DNA of 54,150 nucleotides from Citrobacter freundii (lineage in GTDB: Bacteria; Bacteroidota; Bacteroidia; Chitinophagales; Chitinophagaceae): NCBI GenBank assembly GCA_003243445.1, contig QFQQ01000042.1, forward strand, positions 1-54,150, given 5' to 3'. The notes under the pieces are model-generated. The model worked only from the letters and a program-made list of their open reading frames with translations. It searched no databases and had not been told where the DNA came from. A program made the position numbers and the translations under genes. Every line of letters begins with the position of its first letter. Within the stretch, counting starts at the first letter, position 1. Of the stretch, positions 1-13,400 are shown one piece after another.

Positions 1-155
1 TTGTCTTCAGTTAATATGTAAAAATGTCAATACATGGCGGAGGTTAACCAATGGAAATAGAGCGATGAAATGGTCGATAAGATGAAGGATCTTCAGCGAA
101 AGGAAGGAAATCGGCCATCGAACTGTTTGGTTATAACTAGCAAGTTGGGTTAAAT

Positions 156-202
156 AAATCAGCTCATGACATAAACTTACTGTTTATATCATGAGCTGAT
201 TT
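156..202. terminator. Bidirectional hairpin terminator
   Basis: A 21-bp stem with one mismatch (arms 156-176 and 182-202, loop about 5 nt) has A-rich sequence on one side and TTTTCGTTTTA on the other. It lies 28 bp beyond the stop codon of the leftward lipoprotein gene, so it is well placed to end that transcript and any rightward transcript entering from the left edge. The call rests on sequence only. The first 150 bases hold no gene that I can recognise. Confidence 0.7.
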
Positions 203-230
203 TCGTTTTAGTTGAGCTTTCGCATTGCGT

Positions 231-1106
231 TTATTTATATACAATGGTATATGACCCGCTGTATCTTGTAGTTGTACCTCCGTAATAAGTAGTATTGATA
301 TTGACGGTGGTGGGATATCCGTCTGTGTCATAGGTATATGTAAAATCGTTCTGCTCGGCGATCTTATAGGAATTGCTGGTCCGATCATACGATTCGATCA
401 CAATCTGCGTAGGGTTGTTGCGGCAGAATGCAAAGGAATAATCTATTGCATAAGACTGAGGGTACGATAACCATTGATAACCGCGTACAGCGCTAAAGGG
501 AGAGGGTTTATCATCAACCCCTGTTACTTTTAAACGGTTGAACGGCCGGCTGGGCTCAGTAGATTGAAAGAATTCTATTTGCTTGAGATTCTTCTTGTCA
601 TCATACGTGTAGTAATTGGTTTTGGTTGGGTCCGGAACATACAAAACGGTTTTATCACTTTCTATCCGGCCATCTTCAGTGCTCGTGAAAAGAGGAATCC
701 CGCGTTTATCCGTTCGTGTATTGCCATTTGTGAATTTGTAGGTGGTTTCCCATAACATCTTGCCGACTGAGCCACCCTCGTAGATGTTTTGAGTGGTCTT
801 ATATTCAAAATCCCAGGTACTGATCGCCGTAACCGTCAATGAAGGAACGGTCTCCACGATCTGCGCAGTGCCGAAATCGCGCCTCACCCCGTCTTCCCTT
901 TTATGGCTGATGAGTTGTTTCTTGTCGTTGTACTCATACGTAGTGGTTATCCGGCCCGCTGCATCCGTCTTTGTTATGGTAGCAGGATATTTCGTTGTTC
1001 CTGATCCGGGGGTATCAGGGTCATTGGGACTTTTGTTTTTGCTACAGCCTGAAGAAAAAGCAAGGGCGAATATCAGCACCAACGGCAACAGAGGAGTGTG
1101 TTTCAT
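231..1106 (-). CDS. Secreted lipoprotein with YD/RHS-like beta-strand sequence
   Basis: A 291-residue protein whose N-terminus is a lipoprotein signal peptide with lipobox FSSGC (Cys21), followed by a Ser/Pro/Gly-rich linker of the kind that tethers Bacteroidota lipoproteins to a membrane. The mature part is rich in Tyr/Thr beta-strands of the form 'ITKTDAAGRITTTYEYNDKK', which resemble YD repeats of RHS proteins and the DUF4595-type lipoproteins of this phylum. No catalytic motif is visible. It is a single gene, closed by a strong hairpin downstream, and is transcribed away from the RHS operon that starts at 1685. Function is unknown; the YD likeness and nearness to a true RHS gene hint at a common theme but prove nothing. 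Confidence 0.85.
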   Translation of the reverse strand: MKHTPLLPLVLIFALAFSSGCSKNKSPNDPDTPGSGTTKYPATITKTDAAGRITTTYEYNDKKQLISHKREDGVRRDFGTAQIVETVPSLTVTAISTWDFEYKTTQNIYEGGSVGKMLWETTYKFTNGNTRTDKRGIPLFTSTEDGRIESDKTVLYVPDPTKTNYYTYDDKKNLKQIEFFQSTEPSRPFNRLKVTGVDDKPSPFSAVRGYQWLSYPQSYAIDYSFAFCRNNPTQIVIESYDRTSNSYKIAEQNDFTYTYDTDGYPTTVNINTTYYGGTTTRYSGSYTIVYK

Positions 1107-1627
1107 GCGTTAGAATTTTTAAGCCTTTAGCGGCACACCAAATTAAACGGCTTCGGGATAGGGATTTGCCCGGATTGTGTGAGCGACAGGATAACCGGGC
1201 CGAACGACGGGTCTGTTGTGTAAGGGAAATCAGTCTTGCTTGGGGCCGATCCATTACATGGATGGGTTGAATCGCTCTTAGCCTGCTTGGTTTAAATTTT
1301 CAACATCGTGTGAAAGAGTGACATATATGTTTCGACCATTCATGTTTTTCAAAAACCGGTAACTAGCCTTTGTAAAAGCAGAGATCGAATGCAACAAAAA
1401 TTTAGCTTCGCGCCATCTCTTCCGAAAAGCTTGTCAGATCCGTAATACATTGGACGTCAAACTAAAAGCCAGGTGAGGGCGAAAACACCTTTTTCTTCGT
1501 TGTAAAAACCGTGTAAACACGCTGGTTTATCTGCCATTTGTATTATATTTTTAATTATCGTTTCTCCGGGTCCATCCCTATAATTTACCAGCCTTCGTAA
1601 ATCCACACCAATTGACCAACCACAGCG
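1107..1627. other. Intergenic region, no gene recognised
   Basis: This stretch of about 520 bp lies between two divergent genes. Short open frames on both strands (for example 1457-1642 on the minus strand) show no signal peptide, domain or codon pattern that would support a gene. It probably contains the promoter of the leftward lipoprotein, but I could not place it with confidence. Confidence 0.5.
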
Positions 1628-1658
1628 TTTGCGCCATTTCAACCAATAATCATCTTTA
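1628..1658 (+). promoter_or_regulatory. Bacteroidota -33/-7 promoter of the RHS operon
   Basis: TTTG at 1628-1631, exactly 19 nt, then CATCTTTA at 1651-1658, compared with the Bacteroidota primary-sigma consensus TTTG-N19-TAnnTTTG. The -33 box is perfect and the -7 box differs at two positions. Transcription would start around 1665, about 20 nt before the ATG at 1685. This is the only good match in the leader and supports that start codon. Confidence 0.6.
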
Positions 1659-1684
1659 GCATTTTATAACCACCAAAACTGTTT

Positions 1685-2443
1685 ATGAAAAAACTGACCG
1701 CCTCAGTAGTGGGCCTGCTGTGTTCTCTATTCACACTTAATGCCCAAAATGATCTTGACAGAGCAGAGCTTATTTTCGGAATCTATCTCGGTGCAAACAA
1801 AGCAGAAATAAAAGACCTTAAGGCCACAATAATGCCGGAAACATTTTTTACAGGATACACACTCGATCCAAGTAAAATGACCGGTTTCTCCGGTGGCTTC
1901 TTTGTAAATAGACGTTTCGACCAATCGCTTTTTGGATTGCAACTGGAGCTTAACTATGGACAGTATGGCTCCTCTCTTCATTTCAATAATTCTGTCCAGG
2001 ATTTTTATTACGATATGGATTTCAAATATGAGTACGTCAGTATTGCTCCGATGGGGAAATTCTATTTCGGCCGCCTGGATAATGGCATGACCGGGCTGGG
2101 TCATTTATATATCGGGGCCGGCGCTCAGTTTGGGACCAATATAGCATCCGACAATATTTTCTTCACGGGAGGCGGTAATGGCTGGTCAACTTTGTTTGGC
2201 AGTAGTATAGAACAGCAGCAACAATTGAGAAATGTGTTGAAAGGCAGAAGCAACTTTGGATTGCTTGGCAGTGTGGGATATGAATTTGTCAGAAAAGAAA
2301 AGGATACAGGTTTTACATTCGATTTTCGCTATCATCGGGGCATAAGCGATGTATTGGAAACAATGCCTAATAGCTACAATTTCGCTGAGACCAAATTCAA
2401 CCGGATTAATTACCTGCAGGCTGCAATCTCATTTTTCTTCTGA
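1685..2443 (+). CDS. Small outer-membrane beta-barrel protein
   Basis: A 252-residue protein with a signal peptide (about residues 1-20, ending LNAQ) and then alternating hydrophobic and aromatic beta-strands with Gly-rich turns, closing with the strand 'NYLQAAISFFF' that ends in Phe as outer-membrane barrels usually do. The pattern fits the PorT/OmpW-like 'outer membrane beta-barrel' families of Bacteroidota, usually 180-260 residues with 8-10 strands. It is the first gene of a probable operon: only 26 bp separate it from the T9SS cargo gene and 39 bp separate that from the RHS gene. Inference: it could help secrete, anchor or assemble one of its two neighbours. No enzymatic motif is visible. 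Confidence 0.8.
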   Translation: MKKLTASVVGLLCSLFTLNAQNDLDRAELIFGIYLGANKAEIKDLKATIMPETFFTGYTLDPSKMTGFSGGFFVNRRFDQSLFGLQLELNYGQYGSSLHFNNSVQDFYYDMDFKYEYVSIAPMGKFYFGRLDNGMTGLGHLYIGAGAQFGTNIASDNIFFTGGGNGWSTLFGSSIEQQQQLRNVLKGRSNFGLLGSVGYEFVRKEKDTGFTFDFRYHRGISDVLETMPNSYNFAETKFNRINYLQAAISFFF

Positions 2444-2469
2444 TTCAATTCATTTAATTAACAGGCAAT

Positions 2470-4407
2470 ATGAGACGGTTCTTACAAATTACAGTTACCT
2501 GCTTATTTTCTTTTGCTGCCAACGCGCAACAATTATCACCCGGTGGTGTGAATGCTCCTGTTCGTTGGTTGATCGCAGAGGCTACAGCATCTCCTGCGAT
2601 GAGAGATCAAATGCCGGGTAAGCAAACAGTTCCCCTCGAAGGGCAACAGAGAGGTATTTCACTTTTAAACGGATATCCTGCACTTGCATTCAATGGCAGA
2701 AATTTCCTGCAGGTTGATTTGACGGAGAAAGATCTCAGCATGGCCAGCTATTTTACAGTATACCATGCGGCAAGATCTTCTTCTGAAAATATAATATGGC
2801 ATCTGGATAAAAATCATACGCCGGAACTCGTACTTACCACCAGCCGGATGGCTGATCTGGCGGCTGTACGCTATATGAGTTTTTTCGACCAGATGCCACT
2901 TTATCCTAAAGTGAATAGTTATGTTCAGCAAAAGCAGTCTGACAGCACACAGCCGACATCTCAGATCTGGAAGATCGGAGATTTGCCTTCTTCCCCTCAA
3001 CTTCCGGTCGCTGGTTTTAATGGGTTGATCCCTGAAATCATTGTATATGATAAAGCTTTGACGGTGCAGGAACAGATCCGTATATCATCTTATCTCGCGC
3101 TCAAGTATGGGATAACACTTTCTGAACCCAACGCCACTTACCTGGATAGCAGGGGAACTGAGATATGGAATGGAGAGCGGTATAGCCAGTATCATCACAA
3201 CATTGCAGGTATTGGAAGAGATGACTCATCAGGATTGAATCAGCTGATCAGCAGCAGTGGCAATACTCCGGGGCTTTTCGTGTTGTCAGTCAATAGATCA
3301 CACACTAAAGACCGGAGCTTTCTTTTGTGGGGTGACAATGGGCTATCATTAATGAATGGAGCAAAGATCCCGGGAATACCCTTGTTGGTGGAAAGAAAAT
3401 GGCGAATGGTAACAACCAATATGAATGCGCCACTACAGACTGGAATTGCGGTGGATGTCAGTCAATTGGATGTTCCGCTTCCTCATCAACCGGTTTACTG
3501 GCTTGCAGTGGACCGGAGTGGTACCGGTAAATTTCCCGCAGCGAGCACCGAGTTTATCAGGATGAAAAAGCCGGTAGACAAAGGGTTGGTCAATTTTGAA
3601 GGAATTGAAGTCAATCAAACTGCCGGGATCAATGAAGTGATTGGCATTTGCATTGCGCAGGAATTACTGGTTTCACTTGACATAGAGTCTCCCACTTGTT
3701 CGGCACCTGATTCTGGTAACGTATCTCTTAAAGTCTGGGGAGGAAAAGCTCCGTTTCAAATAAGGTTATGGAAGGATGATAAAGCTCTTCTGACGGAAAG
3801 CTTCATTGACGCACCAAGATTCACGGCCGGCAGTCTTTCAATAGGAAAATATCTCTTGAAACTATCTGATGCAAATGGAAATAGATATACCGATGAATTT
3901 GTTATCACCAATAAAGACGCACCGGCTCCTGTTGATATTTCCTCAAACTATATACTGCAGGAAGGACAGCGCCTTAACCTGAATGCTTCAACAAATATGC
4001 CTGCCGGGTTGACCTATGAATGGAAAGGCCCGGATGGTTTCGGGTCGTCAGCGAGTTCTATAGTTGTGATGAAAGACGGTGTCTATGACCTGAAGATCAG
4101 CAATGACAACTGTTCGTCTCTCCAGCAGTTCAGGGTAAGCCGCCCGCCGAAGAAAAGTCTTAAATCAGTACAGGCATATCCTAACCCTTCGTCCGGCGCA
4201 TTCACGGTAAAAGTGGAGCTGGATTCTCCCGGACCTGTACGTATGAATGTAATAACTGAAGATGGTAAGCTTATAGATGCCCGCACTTTGACTGGTTTTG
4301 CTAACTACACTTTTTTGCATCAACTACAGGGAAACGGTGTCTACTATCTTGTTTTTCATTCCGGCTTGTCAACAATTACTGAGAAGATGATCATCGTGAA
4401 ACCTTAG
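2470..4407 (+). CDS. T9SS cargo protein with C-terminal sorting domain
   Basis: A 645-residue secreted protein. Residues 1-20 form a signal peptide ending ANAQ. A LamG/DUF8202-like part follows (roughly residues 60-330), recognisable by 'YHHNIAGIGRDDSSGLNQ', a hallmark of Bacteroidota surface proteins. Then come one or two SprB/Ig-like beta-sandwich segments (about 400-560). The last 75 residues, beginning near 'VQAYPNPSSGAFTV' and ending 'ITEKMIIVKP', are a type A T9SS sorting domain, so the protein should cross the outer membrane through the type IX system and be released or anchored. It sits between a barrel protein and a giant RHS protein on one likely transcript. No adhesin ligand or enzyme activity can be assigned. 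Confidence 0.88.
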   Translation: MRRFLQITVTCLFSFAANAQQLSPGGVNAPVRWLIAEATASPAMRDQMPGKQTVPLEGQQRGISLLNGYPALAFNGRNFLQVDLTEKDLSMASYFTVYHAARSSSENIIWHLDKNHTPELVLTTSRMADLAAVRYMSFFDQMPLYPKVNSYVQQKQSDSTQPTSQIWKIGDLPSSPQLPVAGFNGLIPEIIVYDKALTVQEQIRISSYLALKYGITLSEPNATYLDSRGTEIWNGERYSQYHHNIAGIGRDDSSGLNQLISSSGNTPGLFVLSVNRSHTKDRSFLLWGDNGLSLMNGAKIPGIPLLVERKWRMVTTNMNAPLQTGIAVDVSQLDVPLPHQPVYWLAVDRSGTGKFPAASTEFIRMKKPVDKGLVNFEGIEVNQTAGINEVIGICIAQELLVSLDIESPTCSAPDSGNVSLKVWGGKAPFQIRLWKDDKALLTESFIDAPRFTAGSLSIGKYLLKLSDANGNRYTDEFVITNKDAPAPVDISSNYILQEGQRLNLNASTNMPAGLTYEWKGPDGFGSSASSIVVMKDGVYDLKISNDNCSSLQQFRVSRPPKKSLKSVQAYPNPSSGAFTVKVELDSPGPVRMNVITEDGKLIDARTLTGFANYTFLHQLQGNGVYYLVFHSGLSTITEKMIIVKP

Positions 4408-4446
4408 CCACGGAAATTATTAAGAAGATTAAATTTTATCGCTGTC

Positions 4447-7400
4447 ATGATAAAGTTACTGACCCTTGCTGCTTTTGCAACATACCTCCTGTTATCGTTC
4501 ACGGATAACAGGCAACAGTCTGTCTATAATGACCGATTCGTATTCCCGTTAAAAAAAAATACATCGGCTTCGCTCCGGCAAGAATTAACGGATGCAGACG
4601 AGAACGATCGGCATCGGCTGATCAGCGAATACCGTGCTGATCTTGATGCGGGAAGTATTGGGTCAATTGGTGAGATGCCCGACGATCCTTATGATAATGT
4701 ATTTCATATTAAGGTAAACCATATCCCTTCCACAAAGACAATTGCGTGGTTGAGTTACGAGGTGTTTGGAGTTAAAGGATCGGGATCCGTTGGTCGCAGT
4801 ATTAATGATGGTCAGGCAACCGGCGGCAGTTACATACAAAAAAATGCCGGGTGGACTTTTCAGAAAGAACAGATTCCTGTTTCAACTCTCAAAACCGGTG
4901 ATAACGTTATCCGCTTTGGGATACAGGACTCAGCCAGGCATAACTATTCTGTAAGGAATATTACCCTGACCATCGAAGAGCTACGGGTCGATGCCGTAAC
5001 GGAAATCATTGCAGAGCAACCTGTATTCGATCAAAGGAATAACCAGGCTTACATCAAGGGGCTTATCAGGTTGCCACAAGGCGAAACACTGGACGGCAAA
5101 CTTTTCTGTAACGGTATAGAAGTGCCGGTTTATGACGCACAGTTTGAGATCATCATGCCCGGCAGTGCTACTTCATTCAGTTTGGAATATATTTCGGCCA
5201 AACAAGTAATAAAAGAGATAATCAGTGCTGAGGCAAAACGATTTGCAGATATTGTGTACGATCAACCTGCCAAGACAGCAAAAGCGGTAAAACAGTTCTT
5301 GCCAGGCAAAAATCTGGAGTTGAGCAACTTTGGAGTTTCATTGAATGTTCCCGCTCATGCACTTTCGCAAGCAGTAGAATTTTCAGTTACAAGGCTGCGT
5401 AATATTGATATTCCCGCATTGAATAGCGATCTTGTCAATGTGACTGCGGGTGGATCCGGCTTTCGTTTTTTGCCGCATGGCACCCAGTTCAAGCAGCCCG
5501 TACACATAACCATTCCGTTCGACAGCACCCTAATACCAGAAGGATATAGTTTTGATGATATCCGGACATATTATTTTGATGATAAGGGAAGGCAATGGGT
5601 TCCGCTGTCATTAGACACGATCATTGCCGGAAGTAAAAGGGTAATTTCAAACACTACTCATTTTACAGACATGATCAATGCGATCATTAAAGTGCCGGAA
5701 TCTCCCCAGACACAAGGCTACACTCCTACTTCCATCAAAGACATTAAAGCAGCAAATCCCTCACAGGGCATTACGCTCATTGACCCGCCAGCAGCCAATA
5801 ATACCGGCAGCGCCTCTTTGGGATATGCATTAAAGCTACCTGGAGGAAGACAGGATATGCAGCCTTCACTGGCAATCCGTTATAACAGTGAAGGCGGCAA
5901 CAGCTGGCTCGGAAAAGACTGGAATTTATCAGTGTCCTCTATCGGCATTGACACGCGACGGGGTGTGCCAAGGTATGATGCAGACCTGGAAACTGAAGCG
6001 TACACGCTGAATGGAGAGCCACTTGCACCAGAGATCCGTTATGGTAGTTTTCTTCCGCGTTCCGCCGAGAAGGTATTTCACTTGCGGGCTGAGGGCAGCT
6101 TTAACAGGATCGTACGTCACGGAAATCACCCTTCAGGCTATTGGTGGGAAGTAACCGAAAAAGATGGTACAAGTCATTTTTATGGAGGCACGCCAGAAAC
6201 AGGGTTCGATAATAGCTCGGTTCTAAAAGATGATGCCGGAAATGTTGCCAACTGGGCGCTGACAATGACGCGTGATCTTAATGATAATTTTGTTCGCTAT
6301 TCCTATATAACCATAGTTGATAGTGGTCTTGCTAATGGCACTGTGCCGGGCCGGCAAATGTATTTGAGAACGATATTGTACACGGGACACAGAAATGCAG
6401 ATGGAGGTTTTGAAGTATACTTTGAAAGAGACCGCGATCTCCGCGAAGCAAAACGAAAGGATATAGAGATCAATGCACGCCTGGGATTCAAGATGGTCAC
6501 AGCAGATCTGCTACGTCGGATTTACATCAGGTATGGAAAGACGGTGATCCGCTATTACGACCTGCAATACCAGACAGGTGTGTTCAATAAAACACTGCTC
6601 AAAAATATAAGTGAATACAACGGTTCGGGAGGCATCTTTTACACACATGAATTCAGCTATTACAACGACGTAGACGAAAATGGAAATTTCTCGCCTCTTG
6701 GAGCAACTGAAAATTGGAGTCCGGCAAATGATAATATTGAGAATACGAATATTTCACTAACTCCTCCATTATTCAGTAAAGGTACAAGTGCATTGGGTGC
6801 ATCAAGGTCTTCCGGGGCAAGCAGCAGCATCGCGATAACGCTTGGTATCTGGGATGGTAACGTCAGTAAATCAAATACGGTCGGTGGCAGTTTTGGCTCA
6901 GGCTCAAACACTACTGAAGGTATGTTAGCGCTGATAGATATTAATGGCGACGGTTTACCGGATAAGTTATTTAAGAAAGGTGGAGCTCTGCAATATCGTC
7001 CAAACCTTGGACTGGCCCGTCGTCAGTTTGGAGACTTAAAGCCTGTTACCGGGATCACCAATTTCAGCTATAGCAATTCCCGCAGTACCACCCGGGGTAT
7101 AGAAGCAAACCTTTTTAGCTTTTTCCTCGGCAGGGAAACGAATACGACCTATACTACTACAACACAATTCCTGACTGACTTCAATGGAGATGGATTGATC
7201 GATCTTGCTGATAATGGAAAAGTTTTGTTTAACAGGATGGATGCAAACAGAAACCCGTTGTTTTTGCAGGGCAGCGACCAGACTCCCAGTCCCATCTTTA
7301 CCAGTAACCTTGTTGATCCGGAATTACTAAGCCCGGATACAGCTTACCAGGCTCAACTTGAACGAGACCATCCTTTACAGGATGCAGTCCGCTACTGGCA

Positions 7401-10400
7401 GGCTCCGTTCGATGGGAAAGTTCATATCGAAGCTCCGGTTCGGCTATTAAATATGGCTCAACCAGGTATAACTGACAATAAGCTCGATGGAGTCCGACTG
7501 AGTATACAATATCGTAATAGTGTTCTGTGGAAGACGGTGATCAGCCCGGGAGATTTTTCAGATAAAACGCCGATGATCGCTGATTTTGATGTAACCCGTG
7601 GCCAGAAAATCTATTTCCGGCTTCAATCAATCTACAACGGGAATAATGACGTTGTTCAATGGGATCCTTTGATCACTTATCTCTCTAATGATACAAAGCA
7701 TGATGCCGACGGACGTTCTGTTTACAGGTATCGGGCTTCTGAAGATTTTATCTTACATAATAACCGTCCTTATGCCCTTGCAAAAAAAGGAGAAATTGAA
7801 ATAAAAGGGAGCTTTCGTAAAGGCATTACGTCCGATTCAGTGAAAGTGATGATCGTTAAGAAGAGTGCCGGGATCAACATCGTTGTCAGGGAATACGCAT
7901 TCGCCGCAGGAGAAACTGTCAATTTCGCTATCAGTATACAAGAGGCGGTGGAAGCTGGTGATAGTCTGCGTTTTATTTTGCATACGGATTCTCACATAGA
8001 CCGTAAAAAAACCGAGTGGCGCCCGGAGTTTCTATATACATCTTTTGCAGATGGCAATTCCGCAGTGGACGGAAACGGAGACCCCATTATCAGAGAACTG
8101 GCAATTCCGGATCACACCAATTTTAATGACTGGATCGGGCAAATATCCGGATATCCGGTGCGGTCAGCAGATTCGCTCTCAATCTGGCCAAAACTCAAAT
8201 TGTCTGCTTCCGCAAGCGGAACCCTCACTTTTACTGTTAAAGGGACGGATACAATTTACGGCAAGCGGCATTTAATAATCTCCGGCGGTAATATTGCAGG
8301 TTCACCGGACAGTATAAGGATCAGGCCGCAGATGGGGGAACAGCTTTTTTATGAATACCATGCCGCCGACAGAAAGTTGATCGATCAATGGGAGATCCTT
8401 GCTGCAATATGCCACAAGGACACAGTGATCACCCGCGATAATAAACAAATAGACACAATCATCAGCCGGGATTACAATGCAGGTCTTTATGCGAATCCGG
8501 CTATTGACTATATGGGATCGCTGTTTCGCGGATGGGGACAATTCTCTTTCAAAGGTGATCAATCAAATGCGGCTCTTGATGAAGGAAAGCTTAATCTGGA
8601 TAATTTTGAAAGTTTTTCTAATGATCCATCGCTATATTCTGATCCGGAGCAACTGGGAAACGTAGCCGACGTATCTCAAACAGAATTCATTCCAATGTAC
8701 GCCTACCAACCCACACGGGAATGGAGAGGATTTGATACCAGCGTTTATGTAAGAGACTCGACAATGGGCTCAGCCCGCCTTTGGGTTCATGACGTAAAAG
8801 TCGACGCATTGATGGAAGGAGCTTCGCTATCTGCTGTAAATAAAATAAGCAAAAGCAATTCGACGAATATATCCTTTGGTGTTGATGTGTTGGTAACAAA
8901 TGTAAGTGCCACCACTTCGTCTACGTCTACGAAGAATGTGCTTGACATGATGGACCTTAACGGTGATCGTCATCCTGACATCATTAATGGACGTAGTATT
9001 CAGTATACACTGCCGAATGGAGGTCTGGAGTCTGTAAGCCGCCTGTTAAATACAGGCGAAGCTACATTTCAGGGAACTGCTACGGCTGTTTCTCTCGGCG
9101 GCGGAGGTTCACTCGCGCAGGCTAACGCCAAGAATAACCCGCCAGCCAATGCATTGAATATATCAGTTAATACAGAAGCATCAATAGGATTGTCCGGCAG
9201 TATTAATTCCACAACGAATAAAGACAATGTTGAAAATACGTGGATAGATATGAATGGAGATGGGCTTCCTGACAGAGTATATGCTAATGGAATGGTTGCT
9301 CTTAATCTGGGATACCGGTTCGCACCGATCGAAAATTGGGGTTTTTCCGAAATAAACAAAAACACATCTCAACAGTATACCGGTGGCGGCGGCTTAGGGG
9401 GAAATCTTTTCTATGGATCTTTTCAGTTTGGCCTTAGCCTGCTTCGCAGCGAAAGCAATGGGGTTACCTCATTTGAAGATCTCAATGGCGATGGTCTTCC
9501 TGACAGACTCACAATCGGGTCAGGGCAGGTTTTTGTTCAATTGAATACGGGTACCGGCTTTGGCCCGATCATTCCGTGGAGCGGGCTTGGCAAGATCAAC
9601 TACAATACTTCGATGGGGCAATCGTCTAATCAGTCGTTTACTATTGCAATACCGATCCCGATCATTATAGCAGTATTAAAGCTTTGCATTAACCCCGGTT
9701 TCAGTTCCAGTAACGGTGTCTCAAGAGAAAATCAATTGATGGCGGATATTGATGGAGATGGATATCCCGATCTCCTCCAGTCAGATAACGATGGTAACCT
9801 CACGGCAAGAAGGTCTACCATGCGGCGCACTAACTTATTGCGCAATGTGACACGCCCGATGGGTGGGTCGTTTTCATTAGACTATGAGCGTGCAGGTAAT
9901 ACGTACGACATGCCGCATAACAAATGGGTGTTGGCTTCAGTTGAAGTTTTTGATGGACTGAGGGGTGATGGCGTTGATATAACGAGGCAACGTTTTGTGT
10001 ACGAGGATGGATACTATGATCGCGATGAGCGCGAGTTTCTTGGTTTCGGAACTGTTGTCAGCCAACAACTGAATAGCGCGGCAAATGACCTGGTTTACCG
10101 ATCCAGCACACGTAAATTTCTCAACCGGAATTTTTATGCAAAAGGGCTGATAACCCAGGAGTTCATAGCAGATGCTAATGGCCGGAAGTATACTCAAACG
10201 GAATACGTTTACGAGTCAAGGACCATCATGCCTGGAGTTATTTATCTGCCACAGGTTGAAACACGTAAACAGTTTTTTGAAAGTGCCCCAACCGCTGGTG
10301 CATCTACATTCACCCGGATCAATTATGACAATATTGGAAACCCGGTACAGATAGCTGATGCCGGAGATGGCAGTCAGCAAGACCTGCTCATTGCAAATAT

Positions 10401-13400
10401 TTCCTATCACAACAATGATCAGCGTTATATAAAGAACATACCATCAAGGATTGAAGTGACTACCAGTGAAGGTTTGAAACGGAAAAGAGAAACCGACATT
10501 TACGACAATGGCAGCATAAAACAGATCAGGCAATACCTGGATGATTCCATTGCCGTCTATGATCTTAAATATGATACTTATGGTAATCTGACTGAAATAA
10601 ATCGGCCTAATAATTACCGGGGACAGAGAATGTGGTATCGCTACCAGTATGATCCGGCTGTTCAAACTTATGTCACCAAAGTAGAAGATGCTTTTGGATA
10701 TTCCAGTTCGAGCTCATACGATATACGTTTTGGAGAGCTGCTGAGCACTACCAGTATGAATAATGAAACCGTTCGTTACCAGCTGGATGATTTTGGCAGG
10801 TTGAGCAGCATTACGGGACCGTATGAATTGGCGGCAGGCAAACCGTATACAATTGCGTTTGAATATTACTATAATGCGGCGACTCCGTATGCAATCACAC
10901 GCCACTTTGACCCTCATCATGGAGGCGACATCAACACTATAACTTTTATGGACGGCCTTGGCCGCCCTGTTCAGATTAAAAAACTTGGTTCTCTTTTCAA
11001 GGATAAGTCTTCCGAGGATGAGCTTCGGATGGTGGTTAGCGGTAAAAACATTTTTGATGCGTTCGGTAGAGTAATACGCAGTTATTATCCGGTAAGCGAA
11101 TCAATCGGGACAATTAACAACCAGCTTAATACCACCCTTGGAGCTTTGCAGGAAACAAATGCTTTCGATATACTTGACCGTCCTGTTGCGACGCAACTGG
11201 CTGACGGCAGCACTACGCTGACGAGCTATATTATCAGGGATGGCTTAATGGCTACTATTACCCGCGATGCGTTGCAGCATGTAAAAGAAACCCTGAAGGA
11301 TGTAAGAAACCGTACAAGGATAACCAATGCCCTGGGTGGACCCGATGGCACTATCACGACAAGATTCAGCTACAATGCCCTTGATGAGCTGATACGCGTA
11401 ACAGATGCCGGAAATAATACAATTGAAAGCAGGTATGATAATCTTGGCCGGAAGATCAGCGTAAAACATCCTGATGCAGGTCTGACCGAATACAGGTTTG
11501 ATCTGGCTGGAAACCTCGTAAAAAAGATCACCGCGCAGATCAGAAAGGAAATACCTGACAACGGTGGTATAGACTACCGTTATGATTACGAAAGACTCAC
11601 TGATATTGACTATCCCCGCCAGTATCAAAATAAGGTCAGGTATACTTACGGCAAACCAGGGATGGGTAACAGAATCGGCCGGTTAATTCTGCAGGAAGAT
11701 GCAAGCGGCGGCTGTGAATATTTTTATGGCAGGCTTGGAGAAGTAACCAAGACGATCAGGACCATAATGGTAAACAGCGTGTATTATGCTACCTACGTTA
11801 GTGAGCAGGAGTACGATACCTGGAACCGGATCACAAAAATGACCTACGCTGATGGAGAGGTTGTTAATTATCATTATAACAAAGCGGGTAATTTATATAG
11901 TATCGATGGTGAGAAAGCACAGCATAACTACAGCTACGTTGAAAGGATCGGCTATGATGAATATGAACAGCGTGTTTATCTCCGTTACGGGAATGGCACT
12001 GAAACAAATTATACTTATGACCCGCAGCGAAGACGTTTGAGTAATCTGCAGGTAATGACCAAGAGCGGACGTGCGATCATGGATAACCACTACAGGTATG
12101 ATGCGGTCAGCAATATTCTTGGAATCACCAATAATGTTGAAGCTTCTCCCGGCAGGCTCGGTGGTTTTGCTGATCATAATTATCAGTATGACAATCTTTA
12201 CAGGTTGACCGGAGCTCAGGGACTATACCGCGGCGCAACAGACTCTTCCGCGTACGGACTTACCATGAAATATGATAATCTGTATAATATTGTGCGGAAG
12301 TCAATGTTCCGGTCACAAAGCCAGGCAGGTTATGATCTCAGTTATAATTATGATGCATCACCGCATCGCCCATCAAAGATCGGTGAGGTAAACTACCGCT
12401 ATGATGAAAACGGGAATCAGCTTGGATACAGTGCACGCCAGAATTTCTGGGATGAGGAAAACCGCCTTATAGCGGCCATTACGGGAGGCACATTGAGTCG
12501 TTATACATACGATGCTACCGGAGAACGGGTAATAAAAAGCAGCGGCGGGCTTCAGGGTATTTGGGTAAATGGAGCCCCGGCGGGTTTGATCAATCATGAC
12601 TCGAATTATGTTGCATATGTTAGTCCTTATCTCGTATGCCGGAGAACCGGATTTACCAAGCATATTTATATCGAGAGTCAGCGTATCGCTACCAAGATCG
12701 GTATAGGCCGTTTCACAAACATTTCTTTCCCGCATACTGCGCTTACCGCAGGTGGTATCAACTATATCAAGCGTGCGGGTGATATCCAGAAACAGCGTTA
12801 TGACTATTATGCGGGTTTGGGTGTAAGTCCCGGTCCCCCAACCGATAAATATTTCTTTGCGCAGCCATACAACAGCGGTATACAACCACCGGTGATCATG
12901 GATACGACCGCGGCGTCTATTCCTGCGGGCTGGCCGGGAAACACTACCGCTCCCCCATTTGGCCCTCCTGTTTTTGTATCACCTATTCCATCCAATGATT
13001 CGGTGAAAGCAGGCTATGGATTTATTACAACAGGACATTTCTATGAACAGAACCAATATTTTTATCATCCTGATCACCTGGGAAGTACCAGTTATGTAAC
13101 CGATCTCTCAGGCGAGGTGTCCCAGCACCAGGAATATTCCGCCTTTGGAGAAACCTTCTTTGAAGAGCATTCAAAAGTATATGAAACGCCGTATCTGTTC
13201 AATGCGAAAGAAAGAGACGCGGAAACAGGATTGTATTATTACGGCGCGAGGTACTACGATCCGAGAACATCTATTTGGATTTCCGTGGATCCGCGGGCGG
13301 AGAAGTATCCGGGGGTGAGTCCATATAATTATGCGTTACTAAACCCTGTAAGATTAATAGACCCAGATGGAAGGGAGCCTGAGTTAATTGAGGGAAAAAG

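Noticed and set aside
1457..1642. A 61-codon minus-strand frame upstream of the barrel gene.
   Set aside because: It overlaps the -33 box of the RHS operon promoter and shows no conserved motif.
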